A stretch of DNA of 64,000 nucleotides, taken from the NCBI RefSeq assembly GCF_002234675.1, contig NC_019867.2, forward strand, positions 31,438,614-31,502,613, in the 5' to 3' direction. The DNA comes from Oryzias latipes. Taxonomy: Eukaryota > Chordata > Actinopteri > Beloniformes > Adrianichthyidae. The position numbers and the translations under genes are program-made. Positions 9,157 to 19,335 of this stretch are shown here, piece after piece. A model generated the notes under the pieces. The model did no database searches, was not told where the DNA came from, and saw only the letters and a list, made by a program, of their open reading frames with translations. Position 1 is the first letter of the stretch; the number at the start of each line of letters is the position of its first letter.

Positions 9157-11232
9157 ATGGAGACAGGACATTTTCTGAGCGACATGATAGGTCCGGAGCT
9201 AATGGTTGAGAAACTGACTCATTATCTCAACCAAATGACAACGGATCAGTTGTGTCAAATCATTGCTGGAACTCCCAACAAGGCCACAAAAGAGCATGTT
9301 GGAGGCTTTGGGGAAGAGGTGATTACATTAACGTTGGATACCATGGTCAAGACAATGTTAGAAAATGTCTGTCACTCCGTGGCAAATAACTTGGCCAAAG
9401 AAATTAAGAGCCACCAGAACAAAATGGGTCTTGGTAAAAAAACTGTGGATAGTTTTAAAGAAAATTCAATTATCTACAGAACTGCCAATACCATTAAAAA
9501 GTGTTTGGAGAAACCCGCACATGTCCAACACAGTGGCAAAACTGAAACACACCGTCCAACGAGCGATGCGTCTTCTCCAAAACTCCGTCCAACGAGCGAT
9601 GCATCTACTCAAACACTTAGTCAAATGAGCGATGCACCTTCCCAAAAGCTCCGTCCAATGAGCGATGTATCTACTCAAATACACCGTCCAACGAGCGATG
9701 CGTCTTCTCAAACACACCGTCCAACGAGCGATGCGTCTTCTCCAAAACTCCGTCCAACGAGCGATGCATCTACTCATACACTTAGTCAAATGAGTGATGC
9801 ACCTTCCCAAAAACTCAGTCCAATGAGCGATGCATCTACTCCAACACACCGTCCAACGGGCGATGCGTCTTCTCAAACACACCGTCCAACGAGCGATGCG
9901 TCTTCTCAAAAACTCCGTTCAACGAGCGATGTGTGTTCTCCAAAGCACCGTCCAATGGGCGATGCATCTACTCAAACACACTGTCCAACGAGCGATGCGT
10001 CTTCTCCAAAGCTCCGTCCAATGAGCGATACATCTACTCAAACACACCGTCCAACGAGCGATGCGTCTTCTCAAACACACCGTCCAACGAGCGATGCGTA
10101 TTCTCCAAAACTCCGTCCAACGAGCGATGCGTCTTCTCCAAAACTCCGTCCAACGAGCGATGCATCTACTCAAACACACCGTCCAACGAGCGATGCATCT
10201 TCTCCAAAGCTCCGTCCAACGAGCGATGCATCTACTCAAACACACCGTCCAACGAGCGATGCATCTTCTCCAAAACTCCGTCCAACGAGCGATGCATCTT
10301 CTCAAAAACTCCGTCCAACGAGCGATGCATCTTCTCAAAAACTCCGTCCAACGATCGATGCGTCTTCTCAAACACACCGTCCAACGAGCGATGCGTTTTC
10401 TCCAAAGCTCCGTCCAACGAGCGATGCATCTACTCAAACACTTGGTCAAATGAGCAATGCGTCTACTCAAAATACAATGGTCAAGACCCAGGACAGACAA
10501 ACTCAGACCCAAACCAAGGAACCTCAAAAAGTCAGTGTGGCAGTCCAACACGGAGTCCAAACACAGAACCGATGGACTCAAACATACGTGCACACACAAA
10601 ACAAAATGGCTCAAACACATGAGGTCAAGACAGAAGTGGAAAGAGTCCAGACAAAGGAGGAAAAATCATCTGGGCTGTGGGTTGTAATGCAGAGCTTAAA
10701 GTCTAAGGGACATCTCAAAGGTTCCACAAAGGATGGAGACGAGGTTTCCCAAGAGAAGCAAGAAAAAGTCAGCAACGATGCTCCAGATGGGGATCTGACA
10801 GCAGCTGACAGTGGTGCACCTGCTAGAGGAACACTGTCTGCCACTGCAGTAGACCAAAATGACCAAATACAAATAGTCATTCAAGAGTCTATTAGAAAGT
10901 TGGTTAAGCTGACAGCCTCAAAATCCAGCCGAAGCATCAGTGAACTTGAGATCCATGAGATCACTCAACGACTTTGTGACACGTTTTGGGACACAGTTAA
11001 GGCAGAAGAGATCCTGATGAGCAAAATGGACATTTTGACAAAACTTCCTGAGCTTGTTTACAAAGATCTTAAGAAAAGATGGCTGAGTTCAGAAATTGTG
11101 TCTCTTCTGACACGTTTGGGCAAACAAGCAAGCGACAGAACCATTGTGTTAGTTTTAAAAAATTATCTGGTGAAAGAGAGTCGCTCCAAAAAGTGGTTGT
11201 CTCGGTTTTTTAAGAGGCAGCAAAAGGCATAA
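9157..11232 (+). CDS. Unrecognised repeat protein, tandem copy 1 (691 aa)
   Basis: I do not recognise this family. The frame is open upstream from 9046, but only from a TTG; the first in-frame ATG is 9157, with A at -3 and G at +4, which suits a vertebrate start. Residues ~1-130 are a helical-looking region (contains MIGPELMVEKL and GFGEEVITLTLDTMV). Residues ~132-439 are 28 copies of an 11-residue repeat of the type HRPTSDASTQT or LRPTSDASSPK. A Gln/Thr-rich linker follows with further TQT motifs, then an acidic/Ser-rich stretch, and a C-terminal region of ~130 aa (IHEITQRL, PELVYKDLKKRWL) that ends in a basic tail. There is no signal peptide and no membrane segment. Outside the repeats it is almost identical to copy 2. 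An alternative is that an upstream exon splices to the AG at about 9120. Long open frames on the opposite strand are period artefacts. Confidence 0.7.
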   Translation: METGHFLSDMIGPELMVEKLTHYLNQMTTDQLCQIIAGTPNKATKEHVGGFGEEVITLTLDTMVKTMLENVCHSVANNLAKEIKSHQNKMGLGKKTVDSFKENSIIYRTANTIKKCLEKPAHVQHSGKTETHRPTSDASSPKLRPTSDASTQTLSQMSDAPSQKLRPMSDVSTQIHRPTSDASSQTHRPTSDASSPKLRPTSDASTHTLSQMSDAPSQKLSPMSDASTPTHRPTGDASSQTHRPTSDASSQKLRSTSDVCSPKHRPMGDASTQTHCPTSDASSPKLRPMSDTSTQTHRPTSDASSQTHRPTSDAYSPKLRPTSDASSPKLRPTSDASTQTHRPTSDASSPKLRPTSDASTQTHRPTSDASSPKLRPTSDASSQKLRPTSDASSQKLRPTIDASSQTHRPTSDAFSPKLRPTSDASTQTLGQMSNASTQNTMVKTQDRQTQTQTKEPQKVSVAVQHGVQTQNRWTQTYVHTQNKMAQTHEVKTEVERVQTKEEKSSGLWVVMQSLKSKGHLKGSTKDGDEVSQEKQEKVSNDAPDGDLTAADSGAPARGTLSATAVDQNDQIQIVIQESIRKLVKLTASKSSRSISELEIHEITQRLCDTFWDTVKAEEILMSKMDILTKLPELVYKDLKKRWLSSEIVSLLTRLGKQASDRTIVLVLKNYLVKESRSKKWLSRFFKRQQKA
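9550..10473 (+). repeat. 33-bp coding repeat, 28 units (gene 1)
   Basis: Twenty-eight in-frame 33-bp units encode 11 residues each. Position 1 is H or L, and the core is RPTSDAS, with M/T and G/S variants. The last residues are mainly TQT, SQT, SPK or SQK. Units ending in K are mostly followed by L; units ending in QT are usually followed by H. Unit types recur in blocks, which points to expansion by unequal exchange of multi-unit segments. Confidence 0.95.
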
Positions 11233-11509
11233 AAAGTACGATTAGTTTATTTTATAGTAGGACAAACATTATTCATTAGTTTTAGGGGGACAAAATAGAC
11301 TCAGTAGGACAAACATTATTCAATAGGGATTTATTTCAGTGTAGGACAAATAACTTTAATTAGTTTTAGAGGGTAACCAACATATCATCTTGACCATGCC
11401 TCCATGCCTAAATGTATAAAAGTTACTACCATGTGATTGGCTAATTAGAGGTTTGTGTTAGACTGCTGGACAATGTGCTTCATAGGTTGATTAGCGACTC
11501 TTACGGTAT

Positions 11510-11731
11510 CTTCTTCCTCTTTCGGCTTCTCCCATCAGGGGTCGCCACAGCGAACAAGACGAATGGTAAACTTGGCAATGTTTTACGCCGGATGCCCTTC
11601 CTGACGCAACCTTCTCAAACCGGGCTTGGAACCGGCACAGGGGTAGAGAAGGGAACAGGGAGCAGCCCGGAGTCGAACCCTGGTTTCACGGACGGAAGGC
11701 GCCACGAACCAGCACGAGCTAAACTGGCTCC
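11510..11731 (-). mobile_element. tRNA-derived SINE with TSD
   Basis: Read on the minus strand, the element starts GGAGCCAGTTTAGCTCGTGC, carries a Pol III B-box-like GGTTCGACTCC, and ends AAAGAGGAAGAAG. It is flanked by a 16-bp target-site duplication (11494-11509 and 11732-11747, one mismatch). The same site in unit 2 is empty, so this insertion came after the duplication. A relative lies at 14639-14861. Confidence 0.85.
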
Positions 11732-12160
11732 GCGACTCTTACAGTATAGAAAGGAAAAATATAAATTTACAAAGCCTAGAACAATAAAGATTAATTCTAG
11801 CCGCGAGCGGCGTTGTAAGGTCGCAGGCGCTACCCGCCCCTTGCCGCCCCAAAGCTAATGTAGCTAAAAGTTCTAGCATTGCTCACTCAGAAAAACATTT
11901 TGCTTAAGATTATCATTTTGGTAAGAGCTACATGTGATAAGTTGATAGAAAATCCACTTTTCTATCAACATATCGAGCAATACGGAAAAAAAATGAATGG
12001 GCTGAAAATCCATTCAACTCTATAAAATTAACTTATCTGTTGATTTTATCTTCATAACCTCCCAATTTTTTGGTCACCTGGGGTAACGAACAGATCAACG
12101 GCAGTTTTGGACAAATTGGAAACTGAGGTTTTTTGCTAACCACGGCCACATTCCTTAGAT

Positions 12161-12959
12161 CAATCAATCAATCAATTTATTATTTGTATGGCACTTTATA
12201 AGCAGAAGCAACAAAAGTGCTTAACATAAAATCACATAAAATCAGAGACTATATGAAACAATAAAGAATCAATAAATTCAACAAAACAATAAAACAGTAA
12301 AAGAATAAAATTGACAAGCTGACCCACTAAATCCGCTCACTGGAGTTAAAAGCCCGGCTAAAAAGATGAGTTTTTAAAAGTGACTTAAAATCACTGACAG
12401 TTCTGGCTGACCTCACAGAGAAGGGGAGAGCATTCCAGAGTTTAGGACTTGCAACTGAAAAGGCTCTGTCTCCCCGAGTCACAAGCCGAGTCCTGGAAAC
12501 CAGTTAAAGCATTTGATCTTCAGATCTTAGGACTCGACATGGACGATATACATGTAACAGCTCAGAGAGGTACAGAGGTGCCAGACCATTCAAACATTTA
12601 AAAACCAAAAGTAAAGTCTTAAAAGTGATCCTAAAAGACACAGGCAGCCAGTGAAGAGAGTGTAAAAGTGGAGTGATATGCTCACACCGTCTGGTCCCGT
12701 TAACAGGCGGGCCGCCGAATTCTGAACCAGCTGGAGACGGCAGAGCAGAGACGGTCAATACCACTGTAGAGAGAGTTACAGTAGTCCAGTCTGGAGAAGA
12801 TTAAAGCATGAATCACTTGTTCCAGAGCATGAGGAGGTAGATATGGCTTAACTTTGCTTATTAGCCTCAAGTGATAAAAACTAGACTGGACTACTGCACT
12901 GGACTGCCCGTCAAATTTAAAATGCCTGTCAAGGTTTACCCCAAGATTCCTAATAAAAT
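12161..12959 (-). mobile_element. L2-type LINE 3' fragment with TSD
   Basis: A 5'-truncated LINE on the minus strand. Its 3' end is the simple tail at 12161-12174 (TCAA repeats on the plus strand). The interior encodes the typical reverse-transcriptase C-terminal segment RRCEHITPLLHSLHWLPVSF and KCLNGLAPLYLSELL at 12700-12520. The repeated CTTAGAT at 12154-12160 and 12960-12966 is the target-site duplication. The empty site is visible in unit 2 near 17709, so this insertion is private to unit 1. Confidence 0.85.
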
Positions 12960-13172
12960 CTTAGATGTCCTTATCCGGGGTTTTTCAATATGTTCAGTTC
13001 AAGCCATGGATGCATGCAGTATTCCATTAAATAGCATAAGAGTTATAACAGGACGCCACTTTTCCAAGCTTTCCACGTGCACGCCATTAAAAAATCTATA
13101 ACTTATAATTGCAAATGAGACAATCAATGAAAATTTGTACATTTTGGACCTGAAGTTAATTTTGGTACTAAA

Positions 13173-13428
13173 TAATGCTCCACGATAATATCGGACTGGA
13201 AAGTCTAATAAAGAGTTTGTACAATCTGTTGTTCAATTTATTTGCAGGTAAAACTAGTTCTGTAAATTTGTTGAATACATAAGAGCCGTTCACTGTTACT
13301 TTATACTTACCAATATTTTTTTCTTAAGTATTTTAAAAAAATCGGTTGAGTATTGGTATCGGCCACAAGAGGCAAGAAAATATCGGGTATCAGTATCGGT
13401 TGTAAAAAGTCATTATCGTGCATCACTA
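13173..13428. mobile_element. hAT element remnant, internally deleted (unit 1)
   Basis: The ends are TAATGCTCCACGATAAT and the complement of TAGTGATGCACGATAAT, flanked by a perfect 8-bp duplication GTACTAAA (13165-13172, 13429-13436). Orthologous copies lie at 17854-18829 and 29447-30216 in the other two units. This copy lost the interior, including the zinc-finger region, between the left end and the TCTAATAAAGAGTTTGTACA block. Confidence 0.85.
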
Positions 13429-14638
13429 GTACTAAACTGCTTTCTTTTTTTTATCAAGATGGCAGCCTCTTCCCGAGGTCAAAGTTTGACGAGGTGGTTG
13501 TAGACTTTTGACTTAACGCTTGCATCATGTACAAGAAATTTTGTTGAAATCGATTAAACAAAAAGGTAATTTTCCCATAATATGGAAAAACGTGATAATC
13601 GCGAAATCACAGGTTTTAGCTCAAAATGGCCGCCAAACCGTTGGCCGTGTCGCCATCCCATAATGATTTATACAATTTTTCCCCCGACAAAGTTATGTAG
13701 GTTTGTTATGCACCTTATGTCTAGGGGTGCGGGGCATAACATAAATAAGAAGGAAAATGCCCTAAATGCCAGAAAGTAAGCCCTCAAAATCACCAAATTT
13801 AATAAAGCTGCCAAAACTAATGTCTTTACAAATAATAGAAGCGTTTATTGTTCCAAATGTAAAGATGACAAAAGGTAAGAAAAGTAGAAAAAGAAATGAC
13901 AGAGTCTGGCCTGTCTCCCTGAACATGAACCAAAACCGGACAAAACAGTCACAAACAAAATGGCCATTCACCCATACTGCTTTACAACATCAACAAAATA
14001 TCCTGATGAAAGTTACACAATGTTTGAGAATGGTTCACACAAAAGCTCACCAAAAACTCATGACCTGAGGGTGTGCACGTGCCACTAACTTTACCACTGA
14101 CCTTTCTGTCTAGCTCCCTTAAGCGTACGCCATTACTTAAATATATTGTTATTACCGACATGAGGAGGATTGAAGGCTTGGTTTGCCGACTGCGGAGTTT
14201 CAACATGATGAACGGAGCAGAGATGTCGCATCATGGAGGATGTACTGTCATTAAATGCCAATTCATGTTTGCAAATCAAACATTGCACCTAAAAAAGAAA
14301 TGGAAAGAATAAAAATGATTCCTTTAAACTGACAGACATACCTATAAAACTGACATAATCAGCAATGGCTACTAATAAAATAGCGTTATTATAGCTTTAT
14401 ACCTTATTAGGTGAAATTAAGTTGAAATGATCCCAAGCCACAGAAGGTTTTTTACCGGGTGCCATGATGTTGATTTCATATTGCATACCTGAATGTGAAC
14501 TTTTGTAAAATGGCATAATGTGCAATAAAGTTTATTTAAAAAAAAAAGACAAAACAAAGAAAAATAACAAAAAAACATTCTGCTTTGACAATATGTGATG
14601 ATGTCATATTATGTCACATGATCTCATTTGACACAGAT

Positions 14639-14861
14639 CTTCTTCCTCTTTCGGCTTCTCCCATCAGGGGTCGCCACAGCGAACAAGTCGCATGGTAAAC
14701 TTGGCAATGTTTTACGCCGGATGCCCTTCCTGACGCAACCTTCTCAAACCGGGCTTGGAACCGGCACAGAGGTAGAGAAGGGAACAGGGAGCAGCCCAGA
14801 GTTGAACCCTGGTTTCACGGACGGAAGGTGCTGAAAACCAGCACGAGCTAAACCGGCTCCC
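14639..14861 (-). mobile_element. tRNA-derived SINE with 18-bp TSD
   Basis: This is the same SINE family as 11510-11731. It is inserted into the upstream region of gene 2, flanked by the perfect 18-bp duplication ATCTCATTTGACACAGAT (14621-14638, 14862-14879). Units 1 and 3 carry the empty site. It separates the distal TGATGTCA site from the proximal bZIP cluster. Confidence 0.9.
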
Positions 14862-14964
14862 ATCTCATTTGACACAGATGAGGTCACATATCATACATGA
14901 CTCAGATGATGTCACATGTCATCATACATGACTGAGATGATGTCACATGTCATCATTTGTCACA
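14862..14964 (+). promoter_or_regulatory. Upstream bZIP-site cluster, unit 2
   Basis: Same arrangement as before gene 1: an AGGTCA-containing block, one TGACTCA and repeated TGATGTCA sites in a tandem 31-bp duplication. It ends just before the short upstream ATG. A SINE now lies immediately upstream. Confidence 0.4.
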
Positions 14965-15067
14965 TGAACGAAAACGGAAAAATGTCCTTAATATAGGCAA
15001 TTTGCTCAATTCCATACTGACTGTGTCCATAGGGTTTTTGAGAACAAGAAGGTTGGAAAGAAAGACA

Positions 15068-17011
15068 ATGGAGACAGGACATTTTCTGAGCGACATGATA
15101 GGTCCGGAGCTAATGGTTGAGAAACTGACTCATTATCTCAACCAAATGACAACGGATCAGTTGTGTCAAATCATTGCTGGAACTCCCAACAAGGCCACAA
15201 AAGAGCATGTTGGAGGCTTTGGGGAAGAGGTGATTACATTAACGTTGGATACCATGGTCAAGACAATGTTAGAAAACGTCTGTCACTCCGTGGCAAATAA
15301 CTTGGCCAAAGAAATTAAGAGCCACCAGAACAAAATGGGTCTTGGTAAAAAAACTGTGGATAGTTTTAAAGAAAATTCAATTATCTACAGAACTGCCAAT
15401 ACCATTAAAAAGTGTTTGGAGAAACCCGCACATGTCCAACACAGTGGCAAAACTGAAACACACCGTCCAACGAGCGATGCGTCTTCTCCAAAACTCCGTC
15501 CAACGAGCGATGCATCTACTCAAACACTTAGTCAAATGAGCGATGCACCTTCCCAAAAGCTCCGTCCAACGAGCGATGCGTCTTCTCAAACACACCGTCC
15601 AACGAGCGATGCGTCTTCTCCAAAACTCCGTCCAACGAGCGATGCATCTACTCAAACACACCGTCCAACGAGCGATGCGTCTTCTCCAAAACTCCGTCCA
15701 ACGAGCGATGCATCTACTCATACACTTAGTCAAATGAGTGATGCACCTTCCCAAAAGCTCCGTCCAATGAGCGATGCATCTACTCAAATACACCGTCCAA
15801 CGAGCGATGCGTCTTCTCAAACACACCGTCCAACGATCGATGCATCTTCTCCAAAACTCCGTCCAACGAGCGATGCATCTACTCATACACTTAGTCAAAT
15901 GAGTGATGCACCTTCCCAAAAACTCAGTCCAATGAGCGATGCATCTACTCCAACACACCGTCCAACGGGCGATGCGTCTTCTCCAAAGCTCCGTCCAATG
16001 AGCAATGCATCTACTCAAACACACCGTCCAACGAGCGATGCGTCTTCTCAAACACACTGTCCAACGAGCGATGCGTCTTCTCCAAAGCTCCGTCCAATGA
16101 GCGATGCATCTACTCAAACACACCGTCCAACGAGCGATGCGTCTTCTCAAACACACCGTCCAACGAGCGATGCGTATTCTCCAAATCTCCGTCCAATGAG
16201 CGAAGCATCTTCTCAAACACTTGGTCAAATGAGCAATGCGTCTACTCAAAATACATTGGTCAAGACCCAGGACAGACAAACTCAGACCCAAACCAAGGAA
16301 CCTCAAAAAGTCAGTGTGGCAGTCCAACAACGAGTCCAAACACAGAACGGATGGACTCAAACATACGTGCACACACAAAACAAAATGGCTCAAACACATG
16401 AGGTCAAGACAGAAGTGGAAAGAGTCCAGACAAAGGAGGAAAAATCATCTGGGCTGTGGGTTGTAATGCAGAGCTTAAAGTCTAAGGGACATCTCAAAGG
16501 TTCCACAAAGGATGGAGACGAGGTTTCCCAAGAGAAGCAAGAAAAAGTCAGCAACGATGCTCCAGATGGGGATCTGACAGCAGCTGACAGTGGTGCACCT
16601 GCTAGAGGAACACTGTCTGCCACTGCAGTAGACCAAAATGACCAAATACAAATAGTCATTCAAGAGTCTATTAGAAAGTTGGTTAAGCTGACAACCTCAA
16701 AATCCAGCCGAAGCATCAGTGAACTTGAGATCCATGAGATCACTCAGCGACTTTGTGACACGTTTTGGGACACAGTTAAGGCAGAAGAGATCCTGATGAG
16801 CAAAATGGACATTTTGACAAAACTTCCTGAGCTTGTTTACAAAGATCTTAAGAAAAGATGGCTGAGTTCAGAAATTGTGTCTCTTCTGACACGTTTGGGC
16901 AAACAAGCAAGCGACAGAACCATTGTGTTAGTTTTAAAAAATTATCTGGTGAAAGAGAGTCGCTCCAAAAAGTGGTTGTCTCGGTTTTTTAAGAGGCAGC
17001 AAAAGGCATAA
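15068..17011 (+). CDS. Unrecognised repeat protein, tandem copy 2 (647 aa)
   Basis: Paralogue of the gene at 9157-11232, with the same ATG context and, by eye, an identical N-terminal region from METGHF to HVQHSGKTE. The C-terminal region differs at very few residues (for example TASK to TTSK). The main difference is the repeat block: 24 eleven-residue units here against 28, which accounts for the 44-residue length difference. The linker keeps RQTQTQTKEP, QTQNGWTQT and MAQTHEVKTE. The very high identity over coding and flanking DNA points to a recent duplication or gene conversion. Function unknown. Confidence 0.7.
   Translation: METGHFLSDMIGPELMVEKLTHYLNQMTTDQLCQIIAGTPNKATKEHVGGFGEEVITLTLDTMVKTMLENVCHSVANNLAKEIKSHQNKMGLGKKTVDSFKENSIIYRTANTIKKCLEKPAHVQHSGKTETHRPTSDASSPKLRPTSDASTQTLSQMSDAPSQKLRPTSDASSQTHRPTSDASSPKLRPTSDASTQTHRPTSDASSPKLRPTSDASTHTLSQMSDAPSQKLRPMSDASTQIHRPTSDASSQTHRPTIDASSPKLRPTSDASTHTLSQMSDAPSQKLSPMSDASTPTHRPTGDASSPKLRPMSNASTQTHRPTSDASSQTHCPTSDASSPKLRPMSDASTQTHRPTSDASSQTHRPTSDAYSPNLRPMSEASSQTLGQMSNASTQNTLVKTQDRQTQTQTKEPQKVSVAVQQRVQTQNGWTQTYVHTQNKMAQTHEVKTEVERVQTKEEKSSGLWVVMQSLKSKGHLKGSTKDGDEVSQEKQEKVSNDAPDGDLTAADSGAPARGTLSATAVDQNDQIQIVIQESIRKLVKLTTSKSSRSISELEIHEITQRLCDTFWDTVKAEEILMSKMDILTKLPELVYKDLKKRWLSSEIVSLLTRLGKQASDRTIVLVLKNYLVKESRSKKWLSRFFKRQQKA
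15461..16252 (+). repeat. 33-bp coding repeat, 24 units (gene 2)
   Basis: Twenty-four in-frame 33-bp units of the same family as in gene 1. The order of unit variants is partly shared with gene 1 (the first three units, and blocks with STHT, LSQMSDAPSQK and LSPMSDASTPT) and partly rearranged. Blocks have therefore been gained, lost or exchanged since the copies split. Confidence 0.95.
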
Positions 17012-17853
17012 AAAGTACGATTAGTTCATTTTATAGTAGGACAAACATTATTCATTAGTTTAAGGGGGACAAAATAGACTCAGTAGGACAAACATTAGTC
17101 AATAATTTAAGGGGAAAAGGGATTTATTTCAGTGTAGGACAAACTTTAATTAGTTTTAGAGGGTAACCAACATACCATCTTGACCATGCCTCCATGCCTA
17201 AATGTATAAAAGTTACTACCATGTGATTGGCTAATTAGAGGTTTGTGTTAGACTGCTGGACAATGTGCTTCATAGGTTGATTAGCGACTCTTACAGTATA
17301 CAAAGTAAAAATATAAATTTACAAAGCCTAGAACAATAAAGATTAATTCTAGCCGCGAGCGGCGTTGTAAGGTCGCAGGCGCTACCCACGCCTTGCCGCC
17401 CCAAAGCTAATGTAGATAAAAGTGCTAGCATTGCTCACTCAGAAAAACATTCTGCTTAAGATTATCATTTTGGTAAGAGCTACATGTGCTATCAACACAG
17501 CGAGCAATAGCGTAAAAAAATGAATGGGCTGAAAAACCATTCAACTCTATAAAATTAACTTTTCTGTTTATTTTATTTCTATTTTATTTTATCTTCATAA
17601 CCTCCCCCCCCCCTTTTTTTTGGTCACCTGGGATAACGAACAGATCAACATCAGTTTTGGACAAATAGGAAACTGAGGTTTTTTTGCTAACCCCGCCCAC
17701 ATTCCTTAGGCGTCCTCATCCAGGGTTTTTCAATATGTTCAGTTCAAGCCATGGATGCATGCAGTACTCCATTGAATAGCATAAGAGTTATAACAGGACG
17801 CCCATTTTTGCAAACCTGTACATTTTCGACCTGGAGCTAATTTCGGTACTAAG

Positions 17854-18829
17854 TAGTGCTCCACGATAATATCGGATACCGATAATTATTGGCCGATAAT
17901 GGACATTATGATGTCATGCCGATAATTCCGATAAGAAAAAAATTTGCAGATAAAATGGACCGTCGTCTCTCAGCGTCTGCACTAGAGAGCTCTGTCTGCA
18001 ACATGGCGCAGCTCTCACCCATGTGGCTTATTTAACCGTGTGTGAGAACAACAACTCACTCGCTGTTTGCAAAATTTGTTCGACAGAAGTGTCACAAAGA
18101 GAAAAAAGGTCAAGCTTTAACACCACAAATCTCACAAGCTATTCAAAAATTCACCACCGCAGTGTGTGGAAAGAACATGAAGCTCCCGTCATTGATTGCG
18201 CTCATTCTGGAAAAACAAACAAACTGCATGGAAATAGCTGTCAGCGCCCTGCACTAGCATTGAGAGTGAGAGTTTTTTTTCTTCTGATGCAAATTTACTG
18301 GATGAAAAACATCAACAGCTAACCTGTCAGAAAGCAGAGATGCTACTTGTTGTCAGGAAAAATCTCTCATTGATCCAACCACAGTAAAAAACAACAAAAC
18401 AATTGTAATTGTGGTGGTTTATTTCTTTTCATTCTGGTTTTTAAAATTCTTGAATGCCTATGCTTTTGAAAAGTTTATTTCTATGAGCAACCATGATTAA
18501 CTTTGCACATCAGTTAAAAACTTTACAGTTGTTATTTTGCATTTCAGTTTCAAACAAAGCAATTGGTATTTACACTTTAAGATTAAACTATTTCTTTTTA
18601 TATGTATTGAACAAAATACTTGTTACATTGGTATTTAAGTTAAAGTCTTAGTATTTGTTCTGACCATTGAAATGCACTTTCTCTGTTCACAGACGTATGA
18701 CAGACTGGAAAGTCTAATAAAGAGTTTGTACAATCTGTTGTTCAATTTATTTGCAGGTAAAACTAGTTCTGTAAATTTGTTGAATACATAAGAGTATCGG
18801 TTGTAAAAAGTCATTATCGTGCATCACTA
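17854..18829 (+). mobile_element. hAT element remnant with BED zinc-finger piece (unit 2)
   Basis: The ends are TAGTGCTCCACGATAATATC and the complement of TAGTGATGCACGATAATGAC. The flanks are GTACTAAG (17846-17853) and GTACTAAA (18830-18837), a near-perfect 8-bp duplication. At 18030-18190 the plus strand encodes AVCKICSTEVSQREK followed by FNTTNLTSYSKIHHRSVWKE. This is the C-x2-C...H-x4-H region of a BED-type zinc finger, the N-terminal DNA-binding domain of hAT transposases. No catalytic domain remains. Confidence 0.85.
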
Positions 18830-19335
18830 GTACTAAACTGCTTTCTTTTTTTTATCAAGATGGCAGCCTCTTCCCGAGGTCAAAGTTTGACGAGGTGGTT
18901 GTAGACTTTTGACTTACGCTTGCATCATGTACAAGAAATTTTGTTGAAATCGATTAAACAAAAAGGTCATTTTCCCATAATATGGAAAAACGTGATAATC
19001 GCGAAATCACAGGTTTTAGCTCAAAATGGCCGCCAAACCGTTGGCCGTGTCGCCATCCCATAATGATTTATACAATTTTTCCCCCGACAAAGTTATGTAG
19101 GTTTGTTATGCACCTTATGTCTAGGGGTGCGGGGCATAACATAAATAAGAAGGAAAATGCCCTAAATGCCAGAAAGTAAGCCCTCAAAATCACCAAATTT
19201 AATAAAGCTGCCAAAACTAATGTCTTTACAAATAATAGAAGCGTTTATTGTTCCAAATGTAAAGATGACAAAAGGTAAGAAAAGTAGAAAAAGAAATGAC
19301 AGAGTCTGGCCTGTCTCCCTGAACATGAACCAAAA

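Larger units (their letters stand above)
8809..14478 (+). repeat. Segmental duplication unit 1
   Basis: First of three direct units, each made of a bZIP-site-rich upstream region, a repeat-protein gene, and a long 3' flank. Homology with units 2 and 3 starts at the shared TTGCATACCTGAATGTGAAC and ends where unit 2 begins. Private changes of unit 1 are a SINE (11510-11731), an L2-type LINE fragment (12161-12959) and a largely deleted hAT copy (13173-13428). The 3' flank also holds the shared motif GTAGGACAAACATTATTC just after the gene and a possible AATAAA at 11783. Confidence 0.85.

Noticed and set aside
9550..10473. CRISPR-like look of a regular 33-bp array
   Set aside because: There are no unique spacers, the units are contiguous coding repeats, and the genome is a vertebrate.
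15377..16399. 340-codon open frame on the minus strand across gene 2 (and similar frames opposite gene 1)
   Set aside because: A repeat period of 33 bp without stops keeps antisense frames open; the encoded Arg/Trp-rich repeat is a mirror of the sense repeats, and the plus-strand frame has the conserved ends.
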